Shown one piece after another: positions 1-6,579 of a stretch of 10,011 nt of DNA. Position numbers and translations under genes: made by a program. Location of the stretch: assembly GCA_012517025.1 (NCBI GenBank), contig JAAYVT010000449.1, forward strand, positions 1 through 10,011. The letters run 5' to 3'. The stretch is from Phyllobacteriaceae bacterium. Its GTDB lineage: Bacteria; Pseudomonadota; Alphaproteobacteria; Rhizobiales; Ancalomicrobiaceae. Under the pieces are notes generated by a model. That model searched no databases and had not been told where the DNA came from. It saw nothing but the letters and a program-made list of their open reading frames with translations. Every line of letters starts with the position of its first letter. Position 1 is the first letter of the stretch.

Positions 1-2
1 CC

Positions 3-704
3 GCCGCGATGATCCCGATCGCCGGCTTCTGGACGCCGACCTCCGCGCTCGGCGACCTGCTGGTGCTGCTCTATCTGATCACCGTGCCGGCGGTGGTGCT
101 GATGATCGCCGGCTCGGCCTCCGGCTCGCCGCTCGGCGCCGTCGGCTTCTCGCGCGAGATGGCGATCATGCTCGCCTACGAAGGGCCGCTGCTCTTGGCG
201 CTGGTCGCCGTGGCGATCGTGGCGGGCGACCACCTCGGCAAGCCGATCACCCTGTCGCTCGCCGACATCGTGGCGGTGCAGCGGGCGCACGGGGCCTTCC
301 TGTTCGAGCCCCGTCTGTGGCCGGCGCTCGTCGCCTATGTCGCCTTCGTCCCGGCCAACCTCGGCATCTCGCCCTTCGACATTCCCGAGGCGGAATCGGA
401 AGTGCTGGAGGGACCGCTGGTCGAATATTCCGGCCCGGCGCTCGGGTTGCTGAAACTCGCCTCCGCTCTGAAGTCGGTGGTGGTGATCGGCCTCGGCATC
501 GCCCTTTTCTGCCCGATCGGACCGAACGGGCCGCTCGGGCTGGCGGTGTGGGCCGTGCAATGCGCCCTCGTCACGGTCTGCGGCGTCTCGCTGGTCAAGG
601 CGGCGCTCGGGCGCATGCGCATCGATCAGGCCGTCGTCTTCTATCTGAAATGGCCGGAGCTGGCCGGGCTGGCCGGGCTCGCGCTCGCCGTCACCGGCTT
701 CTGA
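3..704 (+). CDS. cooK: CooK, membrane subunit of CO-induced hydrogenase (5' partial)
   Basis: NuoH/HycD-family integral membrane subunit of the energy-converting hydrogenase that takes electrons from CO oxidation; it anchors the soluble arm and takes part in ion translocation. The frame is open to the left edge. The first Met (base 9) is probably internal, because family members run to roughly 300 residues and only about 233 are seen here. Counting from that Met, several hydrophobic helices are visible (about 13-35, 60-73, 105-119, 155-170, 178-197, 218-230). The family signature PFDIPEAESE is at 122-131, followed by EGPLVEYSGP, matching the NuoH quinone-site loop region. The stop is followed by an AGGAGG box that serves cooL, 10 nt on. 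Family assignment is secure; CooK rather than another HycD-like name rests on the coo neighbours. Confidence 0.93.
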   Translation, partial: AAMIPIAGFWTPTSALGDLLVLLYLITVPAVVLMIAGSASGSPLGAVGFSREMAIMLAYEGPLLLALVAVAIVAGDHLGKPITLSLADIVAVQRAHGAFLFEPRLWPALVAYVAFVPANLGISPFDIPEAESEVLEGPLVEYSGPALGLLKLASALKSVVVIGLGIALFCPIGPNGPLGLAVWAVQCALVTVCGVSLVKAALGRMRIDQAVVFYLKWPELAGLAGLALAVTGF

Positions 705-714
705 GGAGGGCGCC

Positions 715-1143
715 ATGAGCTTCATGCAGAAGATCTTCCGCCGCTCGCCGTGGCTCTATCGGATCAACGCCGGTTCCTGCAACGGCTGCGACGTCGAGCT
801 GGCGACCACCGCCTGCATCCCGCGCTACGACGTCGAGCGGCTCGGCTGCCAATACTGCGGCAGCCCCAAACACGCCGACATCGTGCTCGTCACCGGCCCG
901 CTCACCGCGCGGGTGAAGGACAAGGTGCTGCGCCTCTGGGAGGAGATCCCGGATCCGAAGGTGACGGTCGCCGTCGGCATCTGCCCGATCTCCGGCGGCG
1001 TCTTCCGCGAAGGCCTGCCGATCGAGGGCGCGCTCGATCGCCACCTGCCGGTCGACGTCAACGTCCCCGGCTGTCCGCCGCGTCCGCAGGCGATCATCGA
1101 GGGCATCGCCCAGGCGATCGCGATCTGGTCCGAGCGTCGATAG
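715..1143 (+). CDS. cooL: CooL, small (NuoB-like) subunit of CO-induced hydrogenase
   Basis: 142-residue NuoB/HycG-type small subunit that carries the proximal [4Fe-4S] cluster passing electrons to the NiFe site of CooH. The four expected cluster cysteines are visible: C22 and C25 in GSCNGCDVE, C90 in GICPISGG and C120 in PGCPPRPQ. There is no Tat signal or C-terminal cluster domain of the kind found in uptake hydrogenase small subunits, which fits a cytoplasmic-facing group 4 enzyme. Two extra cysteines (C45, C48, GCQYCG) lie in the middle. The start is set by AGGAGG at 704-709, with the ATG at 715 right behind cooK. It acts with CooX and CooH in the peripheral arm. Confidence 0.96.
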   Translation: MSFMQKIFRRSPWLYRINAGSCNGCDVELATTACIPRYDVERLGCQYCGSPKHADIVLVTGPLTARVKDKVLRLWEEIPDPKVTVAVGICPISGGVFREGLPIEGALDRHLPVDVNVPGCPPRPQAIIEGIAQAIAIWSERR

Positions 1144-1152
1144 GAGCCTCCC

Positions 1153-1653
1153 ATGTCCTTTCTCGCAGTCCTGATGAAGAACCTCTTCGCCGGGCCGTCG
1201 ACGGTCGCCTTTCCGTTCGGACCGGCCGAGACGCCGGAGGCCTATCGCGGCCGCGTCACCTTCGACGCGACGACCTGCGTCGGCTGCCGCATGTGCGCCC
1301 ACGTCTGCCCCTCCGGTGCCATTCGGCTCGAGGACCGCGCCGACGGCCTGCATTTCGGCATCTGGCACAACGCCTGCGCCAATTGCGGGCTGTGCGCCCA
1401 CCATTGCCCGACCGAAGCGATCCGCCTGTCGAACGATTGGCACCTCGCCCACCCGCAGAGCGAGAAATACGCGCTCGCCGATCACGCCGTCGTCCGGCGC
1501 GTCCGCTGCACGTCGTGCGGCACCGAGATCGGACCGAGCCCCGACGCCCTGGTGCGTCGAGCCTTCCGCGACGTCGCCGGACGCACCCGTCATCTGACGC
1601 GGCTCTGCCCCGATTGCCGCCGCGCCGCCAGCCTCGAGGGAGCCCTGCCATGA
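1153..1653 (+). CDS. cooX: CooX, two-[4Fe-4S] ferredoxin-like hydrogenase subunit
   Basis: 166-residue NuoI/HycF-type polyferredoxin subunit, the expected electron entry from CooF into the hydrogenase. Two classical cluster motifs are present: C42-C45-C48-C52 followed by P, and C75-C78-C81-C85 followed by P. A further C-terminal module has paired cysteines, C119/C122 (RCTSCG) and C152/C155 (LCPDC), which look like a zinc-ribbon or rubredoxin-type metal site. The N-terminus (MSFLAVLMKNLF) is amphipathic, as in subunits that touch the membrane arm. GGAG at 1143-1146 precedes the ATG at 1153. The stop overlaps the cooU start (ATGA at 1650-1653), so translation is probably coupled. Confidence 0.95.
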   Translation: MSFLAVLMKNLFAGPSTVAFPFGPAETPEAYRGRVTFDATTCVGCRMCAHVCPSGAIRLEDRADGLHFGIWHNACANCGLCAHHCPTEAIRLSNDWHLAHPQSEKYALADHAVVRRVRCTSCGTEIGPSPDALVRRAFRDVAGRTRHLTRLCPDCRRAASLEGALP

Positions 1654-2165
1654 CCGCGACCCCATCCGTGCAAGTCATTCTCGACACCACCCGCGCCCTG
1701 CCCGGGGGCGTGAGGATCGAACCCGCGGCGCACGGTCTGGTGACCGTCTGGGTGCGCCTCGCCGAGCGCCACTCGCTCGCCGCCGCCTGCCGGGCGCTGA
1801 AGGCGATCGGCGCGCGGCTCTCGATGGTGACGGCGATGCCGGACGTCGTCGATCCCGGCCACTTCGTCGCCTACCACTTCGACGTCGCCGGCTCGACGGT
1901 GACGATCACCCTCCGCGTCGCCCCCGGCGAGACGGTCGAGACGATCGTGCCGATCTTCCGCAACGCCGACTGGCACGAGCGCGAATTCGCCGAGCTCTAC
2001 GGCATCGGCCTCGCGGGGCGGGCGGCGACGCCGGGCCTGTTCCTGGAGGAAGCGCAGTCGGGGCGGCGCCGGAGCGACCTCATCCCGCTCTCCATCCTCG
2101 CCAACGCCGCCAGCACCAAGACGCTCTGGGAAACCCTGGAAGCCGCGAAGGAGGCCGGGAAATGA
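1650..2165 (+). CDS. cooU: CooU, NuoC-like subunit of CO-induced hydrogenase
   Basis: 171-residue homologue of NuoC and of the N-terminal part of HycE, a structural subunit that packs against the large subunit. The signature is NADWHEREFAELYGI at 105-119, equivalent to the W-x-E-R-E-x-x-(D/E)-(L/M)-(F/Y)-G-I motif of NuoC. The open frame extends far upstream, but the real start is the ATG at 1650: it overlaps the cooX stop as ATGA, has GAGGGA just upstream (1635-1640), and gives the right length and first residues. The 3' end overlaps cooH in the same ATGA manner (2162-2165). No cofactor-binding residues are expected or seen. Confidence 0.93.
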   Translation: MTATPSVQVILDTTRALPGGVRIEPAAHGLVTVWVRLAERHSLAAACRALKAIGARLSMVTAMPDVVDPGHFVAYHFDVAGSTVTITLRVAPGETVETIVPIFRNADWHEREFAELYGIGLAGRAATPGLFLEEAQSGRRRSDLIPLSILANAASTKTLWETLEAAKEAGK

Positions 2166-3247
2166 ACACGTTTCAAATCCCCGTCGGGCCGCTGCACGTG
2201 GCGCTCGAGGAACCGATGTACTTCCGCATCGACGTCGACGGCGAACGGGTCGCGGCGGTGGAGATCACCGCCGGCCACGTCCACCGCGGCATCGAGCAGC
2301 TCACCGCCCGCCGGAACTTCTGGCAGAACATCGTGCTCACCGAGCGGGTCTGCTCGCTGTGCTCCAACAGCCATCCGCAGACCTATTGCATGGCGGTCGA
2401 GCACATCGCCGGCATCGCGGTGCCGGCGCGGGCGCACGCCCTGCGCGTCGTCGCCGACGAGATCAAACGGATCGCCTCGCACCTGTTCAACGTCGCGATC
2501 CTTGCCCACATCGTCGGCTTCGATTCGCTCTTCATGCACGTCATGGAGACCCGCGAGATCATGCAGGACGTCAAGGAGACGATCTTCGGCAACCGCATGG
2601 ACGTCGCCGCCAACACCATCGGCGGGGTCAAGTACGAGCTCTCCGACGAACGCCGCCGGTGGCTCCTCGGCGAACTCGACCGGCTCGAGCCGGTGGTCGT
2701 CGACGAGATCACGCCGCTCTACGCGACCGACCGCTCGATCCTGACCCGCACCCGCGGCGTCGGCGTCATCGGCCGCGACGCGTGCCTCGAACTCGGTCTG
2801 GTCGGCCCGGTGGCGCGTGGCTCCGGCGTCGACTACGACGTCCGCCGCATCGCCCCTTACGCGATCTATGCCGACCTCGACTTCGACGTCATCACCCAGA
2901 CCGGCGGCGACGTGTGGTCCCGCGCCATGGTGCGGCTCGGCGAGATCCGCCAGTCGATCCGCATCCTCCGCCAGTGCCTCGCCGCCCTGCCCGAGGGACC
3001 GGGATGCCTCGCCGGTTGGCCGACCATTCCGGCCGGCGAGGCGATCGCCAAGACCGAGGCGCCGCGTGGCGAGGTGGTCTATTACCTCAAGACCGACGGC
3101 TCCGAACGGCCCGAGCGGCTGAAGTGGCGGGTGCCCAGCTACATGAACTGGGAGGCGCTCGGGGTGATGATGAAGGATGCGCGGATCTCCGACATCCCGC
3201 TGATCGTCAATTCGATCGACCCCTGCATCTCCTGCACCGAACGATGA
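2162..3247 (+). CDS. cooH: CooH, NiFe catalytic large subunit of CO-induced hydrogenase
   Basis: 361-residue NuoD/HycE-type large subunit that holds the NiFe centre where protons are reduced to H2. Both nickel-binding CxxC pairs are present: C64/C67 in RVCSLCSNSH near the N-terminus and C355/C358 in DPCISCTER at the very end. HRGIEQL at 41-47 matches the conserved HRG of the NuoD/group 4 family. The protein stops at the Arg directly after the last CxxC, so it has no cleavable C-terminal extension and no maturation endopeptidase should be needed. As I recall, the same is reported for R. rubrum CooH. The ATG at 2162 overlaps the cooU stop. hypC follows after 9 nt. Confidence 0.97.
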   Translation: MNTFQIPVGPLHVALEEPMYFRIDVDGERVAAVEITAGHVHRGIEQLTARRNFWQNIVLTERVCSLCSNSHPQTYCMAVEHIAGIAVPARAHALRVVADEIKRIASHLFNVAILAHIVGFDSLFMHVMETREIMQDVKETIFGNRMDVAANTIGGVKYELSDERRRWLLGELDRLEPVVVDEITPLYATDRSILTRTRGVGVIGRDACLELGLVGPVARGSGVDYDVRRIAPYAIYADLDFDVITQTGGDVWSRAMVRLGEIRQSIRILRQCLAALPEGPGCLAGWPTIPAGEAIAKTEAPRGEVVYYLKTDGSERPERLKWRVPSYMNWEALGVMMKDARISDIPLIVNSIDPCISCTER

Positions 3248-3256
3248 GGTGAGGCC

Positions 3257-3490
3257 ATGTGTCTGGCGACCCACGGGCGGGTTCGGGAGATCGTCGACGC
3301 GGCGCGGCGGCTGGTCCGCGTCGACGTCGAGGGGCGACCGCAGACGGTCAGCCTCGCCCTCCTCGCCCCGCCGGAGGACGGGCTCGAAACCTGGATCGGC
3401 AGACTGGTGCTCGTCCACGTCGGCTTCGCCGTGCGGCGGACCGACGAGGACGAACTGCGGGCGCTCGAGGGCATCCTGCCGATGCCGTGA
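3257..3490 (+). CDS. hypC: HypC-family hydrogenase maturation chaperone
   Basis: 77-residue HypC/HybG/HupF protein. In this family Cys2 and partner HypD carry the Fe(CN)2CO unit and deliver it to the apo large subunit. Here Met-Cys-Leu-Ala is present, so the essential Cys2 is kept. The C-terminal half has the family pattern LVHVGFAVRRTDEDEL (about 50-65). The usual MCLA-(I/V)-P-G reads MCLATHG, so the conserved Pro6 is His. The ATG at 3257 lies 9 nt after the cooH stop, behind GAGG (3251-3254); the spacing is very tight and the start is held by the need for Cys2. It is the last gene before a strong hairpin, so it should be transcribed with cooH, its probable client. An alternative label is a CooH-specific HypC paralogue. 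Confidence 0.9.
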   Translation: MCLATHGRVREIVDAARRLVRVDVEGRPQTVSLALLAPPEDGLETWIGRLVLVHVGFAVRRTDEDELRALEGILPMP

Positions 3491-3498
3491 CGGCGCCG

Positions 3499-3536
3499 CG
3501 CCGGCCCGATCGAAGCCCCCTCCGATCGGGCCGGCG
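3499..3536 (+). terminator. Strong hairpin after hypC (possible terminator or 3' end)
   Basis: A perfect 14-bp inverted repeat (arms 3499-3512 and 3523-3536, core GCCGGCCCGATCG) has a 10-nt loop and lies 8 nt after the hypC stop. No U-run follows, so it is not a textbook intrinsic terminator. In a GC-rich genome it could still end, pause or stabilise the cooKLXUH-hypC message. A CooA-type operator begins 14 nt later, which supports a transcript boundary here. Confidence 0.6.
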
Positions 3537-3549
3537 ACAATCTCCCGAA

Positions 3550-3565
3550 TGTCTCGTGGATGACA
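3550..3565 (+). promoter_or_regulatory. CooA-type operator for the hypA-cooFSCTJ transcript
   Basis: TGTCT-CGTGGA-TGACA is a CRP/FNR-family palindrome. The published R. rubrum CooA site is TGTCA-N6-CGACA: four of five bases match in each arm with the exact N6 spacing, and the right arm is a perfect complement of TGTCA. The centre (3557.5) is 69 nt before the hypA ATG. A weak -10-like GCTAAC at 3586-3591 would put the transcription start near 3598 and the operator near -40, as expected for class II activation. The -10 and start site are inferred and uncertain. Confidence 0.75.
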
Positions 3566-3626
3566 GACCCGTGATCGATCCGACGGCTAACTGGACGGGT
3601 GACGGACACCGACCGGAGCCGAATTC

Positions 3627-3968
3627 ATGCACGAGATGGCGATCACGATCGCTCTCGTCGACGTCCTGAACGAGGAGATCGAACGCGCCGGCGGGGGCCG
3701 TCTCGTCGACGTCGTCCTCACCGTCGGAGGGCTGGGGGCCCTGGAACCGGGGGCGCTCTCGGCCTGTTTCGAGACCGTCGTCGAGGGCACCGCGCTCGAA
3801 GGCGCGCGGCTCTCGGTCCGGCGTCTGCCGATCCGCATCCACTGCCGCGGCTGCCGAGCCGACGGCATTTGCGACGAGCATTTCCGCTGCCTCGATTGCG
3901 GCGGGACGGACCTCGTCGTGCTCGGCTCCGAGCCGATGCGCGTCGAGAGCATGACCATGACGAAGTGA
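3627..3968 (+). CDS. hypA: HypA, nickel-insertion metallochaperone
   Basis: 113-residue HypA/HybF protein that hands nickel to the hydrogenase large subunit, working with the GTPase HypB (not in this window). It starts MHEMAI, so the nickel-binding His2 with the adjacent Glu3 is intact. The structural zinc site is C73-x2-C76 and C88-x2-C91. The start is set by the MHE motif and by GGAG at 3615-3618, 8 nt upstream. It is the first gene behind the CooA-type operator and precedes cooF by 44 nt, so it should be CO-induced together with the CO dehydrogenase genes. Its most likely client is CooH; a contribution to nickel loading of CooS is possible but speculative. Confidence 0.95.
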   Translation: MHEMAITIALVDVLNEEIERAGGGRLVDVVLTVGGLGALEPGALSACFETVVEGTALEGARLSVRRLPIRIHCRGCRADGICDEHFRCLDCGGTDLVVLGSEPMRVESMTMTK

Positions 3969-4012
3969 AGTCCAGACGAGCACGACGCGAGTGCGTGCGG
4001 AGGACCCAGACG

Positions 4013-4585
4013 ATGCCGTCTCAGCGAGAGAACCATATCATCTACGCCGACGCCGACCGGTGTATGACCTGTCATTCCTGCGAGCTCGCCTGCGCGGTGG
4101 CGCATGCCGACGGTCACGACATGATGTCGGCGATCGCGGTGCGCGAGCCGCTGATCGCCCGCAATCACGTCGTCGCCTTCGAAGGCGGCGCCATGCCGAT
4201 GCAGTGTCGGCAGTGCGAGGACGCGCCCTGCACCTTCGCCTGCCCGACCGGCGCCTGCCGTCAGGCCGACGGCCGCGTCGACATCGTCGAGCAGCACTGC
4301 ATCGGCTGCAAGCTCTGCGTCATGGTCTGCCCGTTCGGCGCCATCACGGTGAAGTCCGAGGAACACCGGCTCGAAGAGACCTGCACCAACCGCGGCGTCG
4401 CCAAGAAATGCGACCTCTGCGTCGACTGGCGCGCCGCCAACGGCAAGACCGAGACCGCCTGCGTCGAGGCCTGTCCGACCAAGGCCATCCGAATGATCGA
4501 CCTCGAAGCCTATCGCGTCGCCCTGCGCGCCGCCCGGGCCCGCGAGATCGCCCAGTCCCATCGTCACATGCGCACCGCCTTCTGA
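4013..4585 (+). CDS. cooF: CooF, ferredoxin-like electron carrier for CO dehydrogenase
   Basis: 190-residue four-cluster ferredoxin of the HycB/DmsB type. It binds CooS and carries electrons from CO oxidation to the membrane hydrogenase. Sixteen cysteines fit four [4Fe-4S] clusters: C17-C20-C23-C27, C65-C68-C73-C77, C96-C99-C102-C106, and C133-C136 with C150-C154. C82 and C124 are extra. The ATG at 4013 was chosen over upstream in-frame codons because GGAGGA at 3999-4004 sits 8 nt before it and the protein then begins MPSQREN just ahead of the first cluster motif. There is no signal peptide, so it is cytoplasmic. cooS follows after 19 nt, consistent with a 1:1 partner. Confidence 0.95.
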   Translation: MPSQRENHIIYADADRCMTCHSCELACAVAHADGHDMMSAIAVREPLIARNHVVAFEGGAMPMQCRQCEDAPCTFACPTGACRQADGRVDIVEQHCIGCKLCVMVCPFGAITVKSEEHRLEETCTNRGVAKKCDLCVDWRAANGKTETACVEACPTKAIRMIDLEAYRVALRAARAREIAQSHRHMRTAF

Positions 4586-4604
4586 TCCGCGAGGAAGCCC
4601 CGAG

Positions 4605-6524
4605 ATGACCCTCCACGACTGCACCACCTGCTCGTCGGATGCCTGCGCCACGGAAATGCTCCGCGTCGCCGAAGCCCAGAGCATCGAAACCGCCTGGCAT
4701 CGCCACGCCGCCCAACAGCCGCAGTGCGGCTTCGGCTCGTCCGGCCTGTGCTGCCGCATCTGCATGAAGGGCCCGTGCCGCGTCGATCCGTTCGGCAACG
4801 GCCCGAAGTACGGCATCTGCGGCGCCGACGCCGACACCATCGTGGCGCGTCACATGGTGCGCATGATGGCGGCCGGCGCCGCCTCTCATTCCGAGCACGG
4901 CCGTCACATCGCGCTCGCCCTGCGCCATCTCGCCGACGGCCACCTCTCCGACTACCAGATCCGCGACGAAGCCAAGATGCTGGCGGTGGCCGCCCGTCTC
5001 GGCGTGGCGACCGCCGGCCGCCCGCTGATGGACGTGGTGCGCGACGTCGCCGACCTCACCCTCGGCGACTTCCAGAACCAGGACGAGACGAAGCCCTGCA
5101 CCTGGCTGGCGACCACGCTGCCGCAGAAGCGACTGAAGAAGCTCGCCGATCTCGGCCTTCTGCCGCACAACATCGACGCCACCGTCGCCCAGACCATGGG
5201 CCGGACCCACATCGGCTGCGACGCCGATCCGACCAATCTGATCCTCGGCGGTCTGCGCGTGGCGATGACCGACCTCGACGGCATGGTGCTCGCCACCGAG
5301 CTCTCCGACGCCCTGTTCGGCACGCCGAAGCCGGTCGTCACCACCGCCAACCTCGGCGTGCTCAAGGCCGATGCGGTCAACGTCGCGGTCAACGGCCACA
5401 ACCCGATCCTCTCGGACGTGATCTGTCAGGTCGCCGCCGATCTCGAGGGCGAGGCGATCGCCGCCGGCGCGCCGGGGGGCATCAACATCGTCGGCGTCTG
5501 CTGCACCGGCAACGAGGTGATGATGCGCCACGGCATTCCGCTGGCGACCAATTATCTCTCCCAGGAGCTGCCGATCCTCACCGGCGCGCTCGAGGCGATG
5601 GTGCTCGACGTCCAGTGCATAATGCCGTCGCTGCCGCGCATCGCCGAGTGTTTCCACACGGTGGTCGTCACCACCGACGCCCGCAACAAGATCAAGGGCG
5701 CGACGCACGTCGACTTCCACGAGGAGAAGGCGGTGGAGACCGCCAAGTCGATCCTGCGCATGGCGATCGCCGCCTACGGACGGCGCGACAAGGCCCGCGT
5801 CAACATCCCCTCCCTCGCCCAGCGCGCCGTCGCCGGCTTCTCGACCGAGGCGATCGTCGCCGCCCTCTCCGCGGTCGACGCCGCCGATCCGCTGAAGCCG
5901 ATGATCGACAACATCGTCGTCGGCAACATCAAGGGCGTGGTGCTGTTCGGCGGTTGCAACAACACCAAGACCCAGCAGGACGCCTCCTATTTCCACATCG
6001 CCACCGAACTCGCTCGTCGCAACGTGCTCGTCCTGGCGACCGGATGCGCCGCCGGCGCGCTCGCCAAGGCCGGCCTGATGACCTCCGAGGCGACCGAGAA
6101 ATACGCCGGCGAAGGCCTGAAGGCGGTGTCGCGGGCGATCGGCGAGGCGGCCGGGCTCGGCGGTCCGCTGCCGCTCGTGCTGCACATGGGGTCCTGCGTC
6201 GACAACAGCCGTGCCGTCATCCTCGCCACCGCGCTCGCCGACAAGCTCGGCGTCGACCTCTCCGACCTGCCGGTGGTGGTCTCCGCGCCCGAGGCGATGA
6301 GCGAGAAGGCGGTGTCGATCGGCACCTGGGCCGTCACCATCGGCTTCCCGACCCATCTCGGGACGGTGCCGCCGGTGCTCGGGTCGCAGACCGTCACCCG
6401 CTTGGTGACCGAGACCGCGAAGGACCTGATCGGCGGCCACTTCATCGTCGAGCCCGACCCGGTCGCCGCCGCCGACAAGCTCTACGCGGCGATCGAGGAA
6501 CGCCGCCGGGGCCTCGGGCTCTGA
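4605..6524 (+). CDS. cooS: CooS, anaerobic Ni-Fe carbon monoxide dehydrogenase
   Basis: 639-residue catalytic subunit oxidising CO with water to CO2, two protons and two electrons, as a cytoplasmic homodimer. All metal ligands of the family can be placed. D-cluster: C41 and C49. B-cluster: C50, C53, C58 and C72. C-cluster (Ni-4Fe-4S): H265 (NGHNP), C300 (VGVCCTG), C338, C451 (FGGCNN), C481 (ATGCAAG) and C531 (GSCVDN). The catalytic Lys is K568 (MSEKAV), and the proposed proton-relay histidines are H95, H98 and H101. These numbers agree with those I recall for R. rubrum CooS, implying an almost gap-free alignment. The ATG at 4605 has GAGGAA at 4591-4596 upstream. It needs CooC/CooT/CooJ for nickel, and passes electrons to CooF, encoded directly upstream. 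Confidence 0.98.
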   Translation: MTLHDCTTCSSDACATEMLRVAEAQSIETAWHRHAAQQPQCGFGSSGLCCRICMKGPCRVDPFGNGPKYGICGADADTIVARHMVRMMAAGAASHSEHGRHIALALRHLADGHLSDYQIRDEAKMLAVAARLGVATAGRPLMDVVRDVADLTLGDFQNQDETKPCTWLATTLPQKRLKKLADLGLLPHNIDATVAQTMGRTHIGCDADPTNLILGGLRVAMTDLDGMVLATELSDALFGTPKPVVTTANLGVLKADAVNVAVNGHNPILSDVICQVAADLEGEAIAAGAPGGINIVGVCCTGNEVMMRHGIPLATNYLSQELPILTGALEAMVLDVQCIMPSLPRIAECFHTVVVTTDARNKIKGATHVDFHEEKAVETAKSILRMAIAAYGRRDKARVNIPSLAQRAVAGFSTEAIVAALSAVDAADPLKPMIDNIVVGNIKGVVLFGGCNNTKTQQDASYFHIATELARRNVLVLATGCAAGALAKAGLMTSEATEKYAGEGLKAVSRAIGEAAGLGGPLPLVLHMGSCVDNSRAVILATALADKLGVDLSDLPVVVSAPEAMSEKAVSIGTWAVTIGFPTHLGTVPPVLGSQTVTRLVTETAKDLIGGHFIVEPDPVAAADKLYAAIEERRRGLGL

Positions 6525-6532
6525 TCATCGAC

Positions 6533-6563
6533 GGCGAGCCGGAGCCCCGCGCTCCGGCTCGCC
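6533..6563 (+). repeat. Intergenic hairpin between cooS and cooC
   Basis: A perfect 13-bp inverted repeat (arms 6533-6545 and 6551-6563, core GCGAGCCGGAGC) with a 5-nt loop occupies more than half of the 55-nt cooS-cooC gap and ends just before the cooC ribosome-binding site. There is no U-run. It may act as a 3' stabiliser of cooS mRNA or a partial terminator that lowers expression of the nickel accessory genes relative to cooS. The structure is seen directly; the role is inferred. Confidence 0.65.
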
Positions 6564-6579
6564 CGGGAGGAGGAAACCA

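Noticed and set aside
750..1649. Apparent 300-residue N-terminal extension of cooU
   Set aside because: This part is an out-of-frame reading of cooL and cooX and is Arg-rich noise; the real start is the ATG at 1650 overlapping the cooX stop.
3567..3600. ACCCGT / ACGGGT inverted repeat downstream of the CooA operator
   Set aside because: Only 6 bp with a 22-nt spacer; it overlaps the presumed promoter and would not be in the transcript, so it is best treated as chance.
691..6440. Long open frames on the minus strand opposite the hydrogenase and cooS genes (for example 1997-3418 and 4344-6440)
   Set aside because: They are antisense shadows of GC-rich codon use: composition is dominated by Asp, Arg, Gly, Ala and His repeats, with no recognisable domain, and they lie entirely across genes with intact family motifs.
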